Source: Micromonospora sp. M71_S20 (lineage in GTDB: Bacteria > Actinomycetota > Actinomycetes > Mycobacteriales > Micromonosporaceae). Taken from it: a stretch of DNA of 64,000 nt. The position numbers and the translations under genes are program-made. The DNA lies in NCBI RefSeq assembly GCF_003664255.1, contig NZ_RCCV01000005.1, forward strand, positions 62,001 to 126,000, in the 5' to 3' direction. Shown piece by piece: positions 8,050 through 16,140 of this stretch. The first letter of the stretch is position 1, and every line of letters starts with the position of its first letter. The notes beneath the pieces were generated by a model. That model saw only the letters and a program-made list of their open reading frames with translations, was not told the DNA's origin and ran no database searches.

Positions 8050-9249
8050 TCAGCGGGCGGCGAGGACCTTCCCGGTCACCTCGCCCAGGGCGATGGTGGT
8101 GCCGTCCGGGCCGGGCGCGGTGGCGGTGATCGTCACCGTGTCGCCGTCCTCCAGGAACGTGCGGGTCTCGCCCCCGGCGAACTTCACCGGCTCGGTCCCG
8201 CCCCAGGTGAGTTCCAGGAACGAGCCGACCTGCCCCCGTTCGGGCCCGGAGACGGTGCCCGAGGCGTAGAGGTCGCCGGTGCGCAGCGAGGCGCCGTTGA
8301 CGGTGAGGTGGGCCAGCTGCTGGGCCGGCGTCCAGTACATGGTGGCGAACGGCGGCTCGCTGACCCGCTCGCCGTTCCACTCCACCGACAGGCGCAGGTC
8401 CAGCCCGACGTGCGGCACGTCGCGCAGGTAGTCGGCGACCGGCGGGTCCTGGTCGGGGGCGGGGACGAAGGCGTCGCCCAGCGCGTCCAGCGGGGTCACC
8501 CAGGCCGCGACCGAGGTGGCGAAGGACTTGCCCAGGAACGGGCCGAGGGGCTGGTACTCCCAGGCCTGGATGTCGCGGGCCGACCAGTCGTTGACCAGCA
8601 CGACGCCGAAGACGTGGTCGGCGAAGTCCTCGGTCGGCACCCGGCCGCCCAGCGGGCTGGGCACGCCGACCACGAAGCCGACCTCGGCCTCGATGTCGAG
8701 GCGTACGGACGGGCCGGTGACCGGGCCCTGCGGGGTGGCCCGCTGCCCGCTCGGCCGCACCACCGGGGTGCCGGAGACGACCACCGTGCCGGCCCGGCCG
8801 TGGTAGCCGATCGGCAGGTGCTTCCAGTTGGGCAGCAGCGGCGGCTGGCCGGGGCGGAAGATCTGGCCCACGTTGGACGCGTGGTGCTCGGAGGAGTAGA
8901 AGTCGACGTAGTCGGCGACCTCGAAGGGCAACTGCATCCGCACCCCGGCCAGCGGCACCAGCAGCGGCTCCACCGCCGCCCGGTGGGCGGCGTCGGTGAG
9001 CAGCTCGGTCACCCGCTGCCGGACGGCCGTCCACTGCGGACGGCCGAGGGCCATGAAGTCGTTGAGGGTGGGCCGACCCAGCGTCCCGGCGGCCAGCACC
9101 AGGCCGGCCTCCTCCGCACCGGCCAGGTCGAGCACGAAGTCGCCGATGCGTACGCCGACGCGCGGCGCGCCCTCCGCGCGGCGGAACACCCCGTACGGCA
9201 GGTTGGCCACCCCGTACGGCGAACCGTCGGCACCAGTCACCCACGTCAT
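8050..9249 (-). CDS. fahA: Fumarylacetoacetase
   Basis: This 399-aa fumarylacetoacetate hydrolase catalyses the last step of tyrosine/homogentisate degradation, giving fumarate and acetoacetate. The N-terminal SH3-like domain (NLPYGVFRRAEGAPRVGVRIG) precedes the FAH catalytic fold. Visible are DFYSSEHHASNVG (the metal and catalytic His region, about residues 122-134), the acidic metal-ligand motif DIEAEVGFVVG (about 188-198), VNDWSARDIQAWEYQPLGPF and GKSFATSVAAWVTP. The length matches the family. Its ATG overlaps the TGA of the upstream 290-aa gene (ATGA), so they form one translationally coupled operon divergent from hmgA. The operon ends in the 17-bp hairpin at 7993. Confidence 0.95.
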   Translation of the reverse strand: MTWVTGADGSPYGVANLPYGVFRRAEGAPRVGVRIGDFVLDLAGAEEAGLVLAAGTLGRPTLNDFMALGRPQWTAVRQRVTELLTDAAHRAAVEPLLVPLAGVRMQLPFEVADYVDFYSSEHHASNVGQIFRPGQPPLLPNWKHLPIGYHGRAGTVVVSGTPVVRPSGQRATPQGPVTGPSVRLDIEAEVGFVVGVPSPLGGRVPTEDFADHVFGVVLVNDWSARDIQAWEYQPLGPFLGKSFATSVAAWVTPLDALGDAFVPAPDQDPPVADYLRDVPHVGLDLRLSVEWNGERVSEPPFATMYWTPAQQLAHLTVNGASLRTGDLYASGTVSGPERGQVGSFLELTWGGTEPVKFAGGETRTFLEDGDTVTITATAPGPDGTTIALGEVTGKVLAAR

Positions 9250-10118
9250 GCGTCGAAGCCCCCGTTCACCAGCCCCAGCCGGATCAGATCGGTCAGTGGT
9301 TCCAGGATGCTGCACGAGCCGAAGCCGATCCACAGCGGGCGCGGGCCGTCCAGCCCGGCCTCGGCGTACTGCACCAGCGGGCGCGGGTCGGTCGCGGTGA
9401 GCAGCTCGGCGACCCGCTCCACGGTGGCGCCCCCGGCGGCGGCCAGCGTCGCCGCCAGCACGTTGACGAAGCCGTGGTGGGTGAAGCCGGTCTCCGGGTC
9501 GAGGTGCCGGACCGCCTGGTGCAGCCCGGCGGTCAGCTTGAACGGCAGGCCCCGGTCCCGACAGGCGCAGATCACGGCGGCCAGCTCCGCCGGGGTCGGG
9601 AACAGCTCGGCGGCCAGCCCGCCGGTGCGGAACTTCGCGGCGATCGGCACCCCCTCGGCGCGGGCGGCGGCGAGCGCGTCCAGCGCCCCCATCAGCCCGA
9701 ACGTGAGGGGCAGCTCGGCGTAGACGGCGTCGAGGGCGGCCGGGCCGGCACCGGCCCGGCGGGCCAGCGCCACCAGCTCGGTCAGGCCGGGCAGCGGGTC
9801 CTCGCCGCGCCGGGCCACCGCCGCCTCCACCTGGCGTACGCGGATGCGCGGGTCGGCCGTGGTCCGCACCTCGTCGAGCCGGTCGAGGGGCACGTCGCCG
9901 ATCACACCGACCGCGATCCGCTCGTCGGCGCCGAGCAGGCCCGCCAGCTCGGGCAGCCTCGTGGCGGGGACCAGGAGCGGGCCGACCAGGTCGGCGTACC
10001 AGGAGGTGCGGTGTCGCCGGTGCGCGGCGACGGCGTCGGGCAGCGGCGCGCTGCCGGGCGGGAAGACGGCGGCGTCGTCGACGAGGCCGTCGAGAAGCGC
10101 GGGCACCTGCGTTGACAC
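9246..10118 (-). CDS. Conserved unknown, coupled to fumarylacetoacetase
   Basis: This 290-aa soluble protein of unrecognised family has no signal peptide or membrane segment. Notable stretches are ALLDGLVDDAAVFPPGSAPL near the N-terminus, IAAKFRTGG (about residue 170), a PTPAELAAVICACRDRGLPF helix-strand unit, KLTAGLHQAVRH and a C-terminal GFGSCSILEPL. The alternating beta/alpha pattern with a KFRTGG strand suggests a TIM-barrel-like fold, which is an inference by eye. It overlaps fah by 4 bp and is the promoter-proximal gene opposite hmgA, so it almost certainly works in homogentisate degradation. No recognisable maleylacetoacetate isomerase (GST-zeta or DinB-type) occurs in the window, leaving that step, or a regulatory role, as candidates. 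Confidence 0.7.
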   Translation of the reverse strand: MSTQVPALLDGLVDDAAVFPPGSAPLPDAVAAHRRHRTSWYADLVGPLLVPATRLPELAGLLGADERIAVGVIGDVPLDRLDEVRTTADPRIRVRQVEAAVARRGEDPLPGLTELVALARRAGAGPAALDAVYAELPLTFGLMGALDALAAARAEGVPIAAKFRTGGLAAELFPTPAELAAVICACRDRGLPFKLTAGLHQAVRHLDPETGFTHHGFVNVLAATLAAAGGATVERVAELLTATDPRPLVQYAEAGLDGPRPLWIGFGSCSILEPLTDLIRLGLVNGGFDA

Positions 10119-10158
10119 GAGACAAGAATGTACGGGACGCTACAAGGAACGGACAACA

Positions 10159-10177
10159 GCGTCCGATTATCGGACGC
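10159..10177. promoter_or_regulatory. Perfect 19-bp palindrome between hmgA and the fah operon (putative operator)
   Basis: The sequence gcgtccgattatcggacgc is a 9-1-9 perfect inverted repeat. It sits in the 95-bp divergent region, 41 bp upstream of the fah-operon start and 37 bp upstream of hmgA. Its size, symmetry and position suit a dimeric repressor or activator binding site controlling both directions of homogentisate catabolism. The regulator is not encoded adjacent. Confidence 0.65.
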
Positions 10178-10213
10178 CATTGGATCGGTGAACGGGACGA
10201 ACCGGGAGGCGAG

Positions 10214-11380
10214 ATGCCGTACTACCGCAGCGTCGGCGAGGTGCCGCGCAAGCGCCACACCCAGTTCCGCCAGCCCGACGGCAGCCTCTACGCCGAGGAG
10301 CTGATGGGCCAGGAGGGCTTCTCCTCCGACTCGTCCCTGCTCTACCACCGGCACGCGCCGACCGCGATCGTGGCGGCCGAGGAGTTCGCCCCGCCAGCGT
10401 TCACCCGGGTGCCGAACCTTCCGCTCAAGCCCCGGCACCTGCGCACCCACAAGCTCGACGGCGCCGGCGCCGACCCGGTGCTCGGCCGGCAGTACCTGCT
10501 CGCCAACGACGACGTGCGCATCGCGTACGTGCTGGCGGACCGGCCGTCCCCGCTGTTCCGCGACGCCACCGGCGACCACTGCCTGTACGTGGAGTCGGGC
10601 ACCCTGCGGGTCGAGTCGACCTTCGGCGTGCTCGACGCGGTGCCCGGCGACTACGTCGTCATCCCCACCTCGACCATCCACCGGCTGGTGCCCACCGGCG
10701 ACGCGCCGACCCGGCTGCTCGCCGTCGAGGCGGCGGGCCACATCGGCCCGCCCAAGCGCTACCTCTCCGTGCGGGGCCAGTTCCTGGAGCACTCGCCCTA
10801 CTGCGAGCGCGACGTCCGGGGGCCGGACGCGCCGCTCCTGGTCGACGGCGAGGACGTGGAGGTGCTCGTCCGGCACCGGCGCGGCTGGACCCGCTACGTC
10901 TACGCCCACCACCCGTTCGACGTGGTCGGCTGGGACGGGCACATGTACCCGTGGGCGTTCTCCATCCACGACTTCGAGCCGATCACCGGCCGCATCCACC
11001 AGCCGCCGCCGGTGCACCAGACCTTCCAGGGCCCCAACTTCGTGATCTGCTCGTTCGTGCCCCGCAAGGTTGACTACCACCCGGACGCGATCCCGGTGCC
11101 GTACAACCACCACAACGTCGACTCCGACGAGATGCTCTTCTACACCGGCGGCAACTACGAGGCCCGGCGCGGCTCCGGCATCGAGCAGGGCTCGATCTCG
11201 CTGCACCCGTCCGGGTTCACCCACGGCCCGCAGCCGGGCGCCGCCGAGCGCTCCATCGGCGCCGACTTCTTCGACGAGCTGGCCGTCATGGTCGACACGT
11301 TCCGGCCGCTGGACCTCTGCGACGCCGCGACCGCCTGCGAGGACGACGGCTACGCCTGGACCTGGGCCCGCCGCCCCTAG
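10214..11380 (+). CDS. hmgA: Homogentisate 1,2-dioxygenase
   Basis: This 388-aa cupin-fold Fe(II) ring-cleavage dioxygenase converts homogentisate to maleylacetoacetate. Visible are YYRSVGEVPRKRHTQFR at the N-terminus, the beta-barrel core (GDYVVIPTSTIHRL) and GPNFVICSFVPRKVDYHPDA. The metal-binding C-terminal region includes PYNHHNVDSDEMLFY and ISLHPSGFTHGPQPG, with the His and Glu residues expected for iron ligation. At 388 aa it is the shorter bacterial form. ATG 10214 has a strong ribosome-binding site (gggaggcgag) and begins at the conserved N-terminus. An in-frame ATG 102 bp upstream lies in the opposing promoter region and is rejected. It is divergent from the fah operon and probably co-regulated with it through the palindrome at 10159. 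Confidence 0.95.
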   Translation: MPYYRSVGEVPRKRHTQFRQPDGSLYAEELMGQEGFSSDSSLLYHRHAPTAIVAAEEFAPPAFTRVPNLPLKPRHLRTHKLDGAGADPVLGRQYLLANDDVRIAYVLADRPSPLFRDATGDHCLYVESGTLRVESTFGVLDAVPGDYVVIPTSTIHRLVPTGDAPTRLLAVEAAGHIGPPKRYLSVRGQFLEHSPYCERDVRGPDAPLLVDGEDVEVLVRHRRGWTRYVYAHHPFDVVGWDGHMYPWAFSIHDFEPITGRIHQPPPVHQTFQGPNFVICSFVPRKVDYHPDAIPVPYNHHNVDSDEMLFYTGGNYEARRGSGIEQGSISLHPSGFTHGPQPGAAERSIGADFFDELAVMVDTFRPLDLCDAATACEDDGYAWTWARRP

Positions 11381-11420
11381 ACGTCGAGGGTGGGGCGGCG
11401 CACCGCGACGTCGGCGGCCG

Positions 11421-12452
11421 TCAGCCCGGCCCCGTGGTGCGGGACAGCACGGCGAGTTCGGCGGCGACCGCGGCGACGATGGCGAGGGCCAGCGGCCACG
11501 GGGTGCCGACCAGGGCGTAGAGCAGGATCAGCGCCGGAGCGGCGGCCGCCGCGTAGACGGCCAGCGCCAGCGTGCGGTCGGAGCGGAGCAGGCTCGGCAG
11601 GATGGTCCGGGACAGGCCGGGCAGCCGGGCGGCGAAGCGCCAGACCACCAGGGCCCCGCCGAGCGCCGCGAACGCCGCCGCGACCCGGGACAGCCCCGCG
11701 CTGCCCGGCGCCATGCAGGCGATCAGCACGGCGGTGATCATCGTCCAGCCCGCGCCGTAGACCACGAGCTGGCGCAGGCCGACCGAGATGGTCCGGCCGG
11801 AGTCGACCCGCCCGGGGCTCATCGCGGCGGCCTCGGCGAGGTGTTCCAGCGCCTCGCTCCAGCGCCGCTGCTCCAGCCGCAGCACCCCGATGTCGTGCCG
11901 GGCCTCGGCGAGCTGCGGGTCCAGCCGCAGCGCCTCCCGGTAGGCGCGCTCGGCCAGGTCGAACATCTGCATGTTGGCCGCCACCAGCCCGAGCACCAGG
12001 TGCGCCTGCGGGTTCTCGGGCGCCAGCTCCACCCCGCGCCACGCCGCGTTCAGCGCCGGCTGCCCGTTGCGCGAGCCGGCCAGGATCGCCGCGGCGCTGC
12101 TCTGGGCGTACGCGTCGTCGGGACCCAGCGCCAGGATCCGGTCGGCGGTGCGGGCCGCCTCGGCGTACTCCTCGAGATCGCCGAGGGTGAGCGCGCGGGC
12201 GACCAGCGCCGGAACGCTCTCCGGGGCGGCGGCGACGGCGGCGTCGGCGGCGGTGAGCGCCTCCGTCGGCCGGCCGGCCGCGAGGTGCACCCGGGACAGC
12301 ATGGTCAGCGCCCCGGCGTCGGCCGGATCCAGGGCGACGGCGTAGGAGACCTCGGCGGCGGCCTCGTCGTAGCGGCCCAGCTCGGCGAGGAGCTGGGCGC
12401 GTTGGAGGTAGCCGTCGGCGGCGGAGCGGTCGGAGGTGGCGTCGCTGGACAT
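11421..12452 (-). CDS. TPR-repeat protein with C-terminal membrane domain
   Basis: This 343-aa protein has about six tetratricopeptide repeats in residues 10-205. Typical units are AQLLAELGRYDEAAAEVSYA, DLAERAYREALRLDPQLAEA and RRWSEALEHLAEAAAMSP. Roughly four hydrophobic helices follow in residues 215-340 (for example AGWTMITAVLIACMAPG and ILLYALVGTPWPLALAIVAA). The TPR part should be cytosolic and serve as a protein-interaction scaffold tethered to the membrane. It is convergent with hmgA (40 bp between stops) and starts 10 bp after the ispF stop, so it may be the last gene of the carD-ispD-ispF transcription unit. No partner is identifiable. Confidence 0.8.
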   Translation of the reverse strand: MSSDATSDRSAADGYLQRAQLLAELGRYDEAAAEVSYAVALDPADAGALTMLSRVHLAAGRPTEALTAADAAVAAAPESVPALVARALTLGDLEEYAEAARTADRILALGPDDAYAQSSAAAILAGSRNGQPALNAAWRGVELAPENPQAHLVLGLVAANMQMFDLAERAYREALRLDPQLAEARHDIGVLRLEQRRWSEALEHLAEAAAMSPGRVDSGRTISVGLRQLVVYGAGWTMITAVLIACMAPGSAGLSRVAAAFAALGGALVVWRFAARLPGLSRTILPSLLRSDRTLALAVYAAAAAPALILLYALVGTPWPLALAIVAAVAAELAVLSRTTGPG

Positions 12453-12462
12453 CGCGGCGAGC

Positions 12463-12945
12463 CTAGGCGGCCGGGGCCTCGTACACCAGGGCCACCGCGA
12501 TGCCGGTGAGCCCCTCGCCCCGCCCGGGGAAGCCGAGGCCGTCGGTGGTGGCCGCGGAGACGGTCACCGGCGCGCCGACCGCCTCGGAGAGCACCCGCTG
12601 GGCCTCCTCGCGGCGCGGGCCGATCTTGGGCCGGTTGCCGATCACCTGCACGGACACGTTGCCGATCGCGAAGCCGGCGGCCCGCACCCGGCGGGCGCTC
12701 TCGGTGAGCAGGGCGACGCCCGACGCGCCGGCCCACTCGGGCTGGCCCACGCCGAAGTTGGCGCCCAGGTCCCCGAGGCCGGCCGCCGAGAGCAGCGCGT
12801 TGCAGGCGGCGTGCGCGGCCACGTCGGCGTCCGAGTGCCCGGCCAGGCCGTCCTGGTCGGGCCAGTGCAGGCCGGCCACCCAGCACGGCCGGCCCGCCTC
12901 GAAGGCGTGCACGTCGGTGCCGATGGCCACCCGGGGAACGATCAT
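12463..12945 (-). CDS. ispF: 2-C-methyl-D-erythritol 2,4-cyclodiphosphate synthase
   Basis: This 160-aa MEP-pathway enzyme converts CDP-ME 2-phosphate to MEcPP. The metal-binding signature [12 protein letters not shown] (Asp-x-His, residues 9-20) and the family hallmark [17 protein letters not shown] (from residue 36) are present. [19 protein letters not shown] and the C-terminal [20 protein letters not shown] complete the match. The length is normal (about 155-160 aa). It lies 16 bp downstream of ispD on the same strand; carD-ispD-ispF is a conserved actinobacterial order. The product feeds isoprenoid supply, including the prenyl donor for the UbiA enzyme encoded about 7 kb away. Confidence 0.95.
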   Translation of the reverse strand: MIVPRVAIGTDVHAFEAGRPCWVAGLHWPDQDGLAGHSDADVAAHAACNALLSAAGLGDLGANFGVGQPEWAGASGVALLTESARRVRAAGFAIGNVSVQVIGNRPKIGPRREEAQRVLSEAVGAPVTVSAATTDGLGFPGRGEGLTGIAVALVYEAPAA

Positions 12946-12961
12946 GCGAAGAGGGTACGCG

Positions 12962-13657
12962 TCAGGCGCCGGCGGCGAGCAGGTGCTCGGCCAGCGCGAG
13001 GTCGAACGGGCGGGTGACCTTCAGCGCGTACTCCGAGCCGGGGACGCAGGACACCGGGACGCCCTGCTTCTCGACCAGACCGGCGTCGTCGGTGAGCGGG
13101 TCGCCGGCGGCGGCGTGCGCGGCCGTCAGCACCGCCCGGCGGAAGCCCTGCGGGGTCTGCACGGCCCGCAGGGCGGAGCGGTCGACGGTGCCGAGGACGA
13201 CCTCGTCGGCGTCGACCTCCTTGATCGTGTCGACGACGGGGAGCACCGGGATCACCGCGTCGTGCCCGGCGCGGACGGCCGCCGCGACGGATTCCACCAG
13301 ATCGGTCGGGGTCAGCGCCCGGGCGGCGTCGTGCACGAGGACGATCTCCGGGCCGGCGGGCACCGCCGCGAGGGCGGCGGCCACCGACGCCTGCCGCTCG
13401 GCGCCGCCGGGCACCACGCTCACCGGGGCGACCGGGGCGAGCAGGTCGCGCACCGCCGCCACCTCGGCGGCCGGGGCGGCCACGACGATGGTGTGCACCG
13501 ACGGCGCGGCGGCGAGCCGGCGGACCGCGTGCACCAGCAGGGGCTCCCCACCGAGCAGGCGCAACGCCTTGGGCCGGCCGGGGCCGAGCCGTACGCCGGC
13601 ACCGGCCGCAGGCACGAGGACCGCGACGTCACCGCACGGATTGAGCTGCGCGGTCAC
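12962..13657 (-). CDS. ispD: 2-C-methyl-D-erythritol 4-phosphate cytidylyltransferase
   Basis: This 231-aa nucleotidyltransferase makes CDP-methylerythritol in the MEP isoprenoid pathway. The CTP-binding N-terminus [20 protein letters not shown] (residues 9-28) carries the GxGxRxG pattern. [16 protein letters not shown] (about 123-138) and [14 protein letters not shown] (about 164-177) are family hallmarks, and the C-terminal [19 protein letters not shown] closes the substrate site. The length is typical. It is followed closely by ispF and lies 56 bp downstream of carD, consistent with one operon. Confidence 0.95.
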   Translation of the reverse strand: MTAQLNPCGDVAVLVPAAGAGVRLGPGRPKALRLLGGEPLLVHAVRRLAAAPSVHTIVVAAPAAEVAAVRDLLAPVAPVSVVPGGAERQASVAAALAAVPAGPEIVLVHDAARALTPTDLVESVAAAVRAGHDAVIPVLPVVDTIKEVDADEVVLGTVDRSALRAVQTPQGFRRAVLTAAHAAAGDPLTDDAGLVEKQGVPVSCVPGSEYALKVTRPFDLALAEHLLAAGA

Positions 13658-13713
13658 GTCGCGGTCCTCGGTGGTTTGTTCGCTACGAATCGGGTACGAC
13701 GATGCTGCGGGGA

Positions 13714-14199
13714 CTAGGCCTCGGTCAGGACCTTGTCGAGCAGCGTCTCCGCCTCGTCCTTGGTGCTCTTCTCGGCCAGCGCGACCTCGCCGACGAGAAT
13801 GTCGCGGGCCTTCGCGAGCATGCGCTTCTCACCCGCGGAGAGACCCCGCTCCCGCTCCCGGCGCCACAGGTCGCGCACGACCTCGGCGACCTTCAGCGGG
13901 TTGCCGGAGGCCAGCTTCTCCAGATTCGCCTTGTAACGCCGCGACCAGTTGGTCGGCTCCTCGGTGTGCGGTGCACGGAGCACGTCGAAGACCTTGCCGA
14001 GGCCCTCTTCGCCGACCACCTCGCGCACACCCACGATCTCGGCGTTCTCGGCGGGCACCCGGACCGTCAGGTCACCCTGCGCGACCCTCAGGACGAGGTA
14101 TTGCTTAGGCTCGCCCTTGATCACCCGAGTCTCGATTGCCTCGATGAGTGCGGCCCCGTGGTGGGGGTAAACAACGGTCTCGCCGACACTGAAAACCAT
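13714..14199 (-). CDS. carD: CarD-family RNA polymerase-binding regulator
   Basis: This 161-aa protein has the RNAP-interacting Tudor-like domain at its N-terminus ([20 protein letters not shown], then [20 protein letters not shown]). The C-terminal helical DNA-interacting domain follows ([55 protein letters not shown]). CarD stabilises the RNAP open complex and is global and often essential in actinobacteria. The length is almost identical to mycobacterial CarD (162 aa), and the conserved Trp in the NWSRRYK stretch is retained. It is the first gene of the carD-ispD-ispF unit. A candidate ribosome-binding site (aaagggg) precedes ATG 14199. Confidence 0.95.
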   Translation of the reverse strand: MVFSVGETVVYPHHGAALIEAIETRVIKGEPKQYLVLRVAQGDLTVRVPAENAEIVGVREVVGEEGLGKVFDVLRAPHTEEPTNWSRRYKANLEKLASGNPLKVAEVVRDLWRRERERGLSAGEKRMLAKARDILVGEVALAEKSTKDEAETLLDKVLTEA

Positions 14200-14525
14200 A
14201 GGTTCGAAACCCCTTTCGCTGTGTCTAGGGTAACACGCTCAGGCACCGATGTCTCACCGCTGTCCTGACCGTTGGCGCAGCTCAGGGGCCCTGTGAGAGG
14301 TATTTCTTCAGCTTGACAGGCCGCCAAACCGGTGGTTTGACCACGCTCCGTAACGCTCGGATGACGCCCCGGCACGAGTGACGCGAACGTCGAGATCAAG
14401 GGCTATGCGCTCCTCCCATGGTAGCCCGCCAGCCGGGTATGCGCCCAGGTGTAGCGGCAGCCCGCCCCGTGCGGGACGCTGGAGGCAGCGCCGCTGTCCG
14501 CTCGCCGAGACGTCCTGGGGGTCCG
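14200..14525. other. 326-bp intergenic region between carD and a divergent exported-protein gene
   Basis: No gene is supported here. It should contain the carD promoter (minus strand) and that of the following plus-strand gene. A plus-strand ttgaca at 14314-14319 is a good -35 element, but no convincing -10 sits 16-18 bp downstream. On the minus strand, taccct at 14228-14233 matches TANNNT. The block ggttcgaaaccc at 14202 resembles a tRNA T-arm, but no tRNA folds around it. Confidence 0.5.
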
Positions 14526-15221
14526 ATGGGCAAGCCCGACGCAGACGGCCCCGGACTGCCCGACCTGCCACCGGAGTGGGGCCGGGTGGTCGTGCCGGAC
14601 GACGCCTCCGCGCTGGCGGCCGAGGCCGAACAGATCCGCCGCGAGCTGGGTCACACGCCCCGTCGCACCGTCCCGTGGCCGCCAGCCCGGTCCGCGTTCG
14701 CCCTGCCCCTGCTGGTGCTGCTGGTGGCGGTGCTGACCACCCTCGCCGGCCTCGCGGCGGTCACCTGGCCCCGGTCCGGCCGGTCCACCCCGGAGCCCAC
14801 CCCCACCCCGTACGCGCCGCCGGCCGGGTCGGCCGGTCGACCGCTGCCCGCACTGGACCTGGTCGACGCGGGCCAGTCACCGGTGCCCCTGCGCGGACTG
14901 GTGCCGGCGATGATCATCCTGGTGGACGGCTGCCCCTGCCCGGACGCCGTGGCCACCGCCGCCGCCCTGGCGCCGGCCGGCGTGACGGTGGTCACCGTCA
15001 CCGGCGCCCGGCCCGTACGCGCCACGCCGCCGTCCGCCGGGGCCGCGGTGCGACCGCTCGCCGACCCGGCCGGCGGGCTGCGCGCGTTCCTGCACCTGCC
15101 GGCCCGCCCCGGCGCCGTCACCGCCCTGCTGGTGGACCGGTCCGGCGTCCTCGTCAAGGTGGTCCCCGAGATCCACTCCGCCGAGGACTACCGCGCCGAC
15201 CTGACCCGCCTCGCCGCCTGA
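14526..15221 (+). CDS. Membrane-anchored thioredoxin-fold-like protein
   Basis: The 231 residues start at ATG 14526, which follows a gggggtcc stretch. The N-terminal 60 residues are cytosolic and a single transmembrane segment follows (FALPLLVLLVAVLTTLAGLA, about residues 59-78). After a Pro/Thr-rich linker comes a domain of about 120 residues starting at LPALDLVDAGQSPVPLRGLVPA. The strand-turn MIILVDGCPCPDA with a Cys-x-Cys pair, then VTVVTVTGA and a C-terminal TALLVDRSGVLVKVVP, mirror TlpA/peroxiredoxin-like folds. The usual CxxC is replaced by CPC, so redox activity is uncertain. It may equally be a degenerate thioredoxin-like domain. It is divergent from carD. Confidence 0.6.
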   Translation: MGKPDADGPGLPDLPPEWGRVVVPDDASALAAEAEQIRRELGHTPRRTVPWPPARSAFALPLLVLLVAVLTTLAGLAAVTWPRSGRSTPEPTPTPYAPPAGSAGRPLPALDLVDAGQSPVPLRGLVPAMIILVDGCPCPDAVATAAALAPAGVTVVTVTGARPVRATPPSAGAAVRPLADPAGGLRAFLHLPARPGAVTALLVDRSGVLVKVVPEIHSAEDYRADLTRLAA

Positions 15222-15253
15222 GCCGCGCCGCCGGGCAGGAACCGCCCGGGTGG

Positions 15254-15281
15254 CCGTCCGGAAGGGGAACCGCCCGGACGG
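15254..15281 (+). terminator. Possible intrinsic terminator downstream of the thioredoxin-like gene
   Basis: An 8-bp perfect stem (ccgtccgg at 15254-15261 with ccggacgg at 15274-15281) encloses a 12-nt loop, 32 bp after the stop. No T-run follows, so the call is tentative. A second GC-rich imperfect hairpin (gccgggcaggaaccgcccggg) sits just upstream. Confidence 0.4.
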
Positions 15282-15347
15282 GAGGGTGCCGCCATCGGTT
15301 CCCGACGTGCCGGGGCCCGTTGGCACCCCGGACGGGCGCGGCGGCGG

Positions 15348-16112
15348 TCAGGGCAGGGCGACCAGTTGCGCCTCGACCCGTAGTGGCTCGGCGTTGGCGC
15401 TCGACAGCGAGACCTGGAACGGCCCGCCCCTGCCGGTGACCTCCGTCGACGTGACCGAGCCGTCGCAGGCGCTGGTGATCGGGTCCGCCGCCCAGGCCCC
15501 CTCGACAACGATCAGCAGTTCGCCGGGGCCGACACAGCGGTACTGGAGCAGGTGACGCGCCCCGCCCTCGGCGGAGGCCCGCTTCATGAGACCCTCCGCC
15601 GGGCTGAGCTCGGCCCGGGCGGTCCAGACCGTGTCGGGGAAGCTGGCCAGCCTGCCGCGACGCGCGCCGCCGTCGAGCCGTTCGTCCACGAGCCGGCGGG
15701 GATCGTCAGGCCCGCCAGGCCTGACGTCGACCCCGAGCGCGTCACCGCCGCGCGGGTCGGTCCGGAAGGTGGCGCCGCTGCCCGGGGCGGTGCCGACCAC
15801 AGCACCGGTCGCCGGATCGACGACCCAGACGTCGGTGATGCCCCCGGCCCCTTCCGTCACCATGACCCGGGCCCGGGCCTGCGATGGGACACCGAGCCGG
15901 GCCCGGTCCGCCGGTGCGAGGCTCGACGCGTCCGGCAGGGAGTCGGTGCGAGGCGCCTCGGCCTGCCACCACCAGCCGCCGCCGACCAACGCGACCAACC
16001 CCGCCACGGCCAGCACGGCGCCGCGCACCCGATCGTCGGCCCCGACGCCAGTCGTGTGCTCACCCACGCCCGGCCCGGATCCCGGCCGGCCTGCCGCATC
16101 GGCGTCCATCAT
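15348..16112 (-). CDS. Membrane-anchored protein of unknown function
   Basis: This 254-aa protein has a Gly/Asp-rich cytosolic N-terminus of about 30 residues. One transmembrane segment (GAVLAVAGLVALVGGGWWWQ, about 31-50) leads to an extracytoplasmic domain of about 190 residues. Motifs include ITDVWVVDPATGAVVGT, TVWTARAELSPAEG and two Cys (QYRCVGPGEL, ITSACDGSV) that could form a disulfide. The first reads like a propeller-type blade, but there is only one. No family is recognised. It is transcribed toward the thioredoxin-like gene and lies 28 bp downstream of the type III PKS gene on the same strand, so co-transcription with the PKS cluster is possible but unproven. Confidence 0.6.
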   Translation of the reverse strand: MMDADAAGRPGSGPGVGEHTTGVGADDRVRGAVLAVAGLVALVGGGWWWQAEAPRTDSLPDASSLAPADRARLGVPSQARARVMVTEGAGGITDVWVVDPATGAVVGTAPGSGATFRTDPRGGDALGVDVRPGGPDDPRRLVDERLDGGARRGRLASFPDTVWTARAELSPAEGLMKRASAEGGARHLLQYRCVGPGELLIVVEGAWAADPITSACDGSVTSTEVTGRGGPFQVSLSSANAEPLRVEAQLVALP

Positions 16113-16140
16113 CAGAGGGTAACCGCGCCGGGCGAACGAC

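Noticed and set aside
14196..14215. ggttcgaaaccc resembling a tRNA T-arm upstream of carD
   Set aside because: No acceptor, D or anticodon stems can be built around it, and the preceding 70 bp are carD coding sequence.
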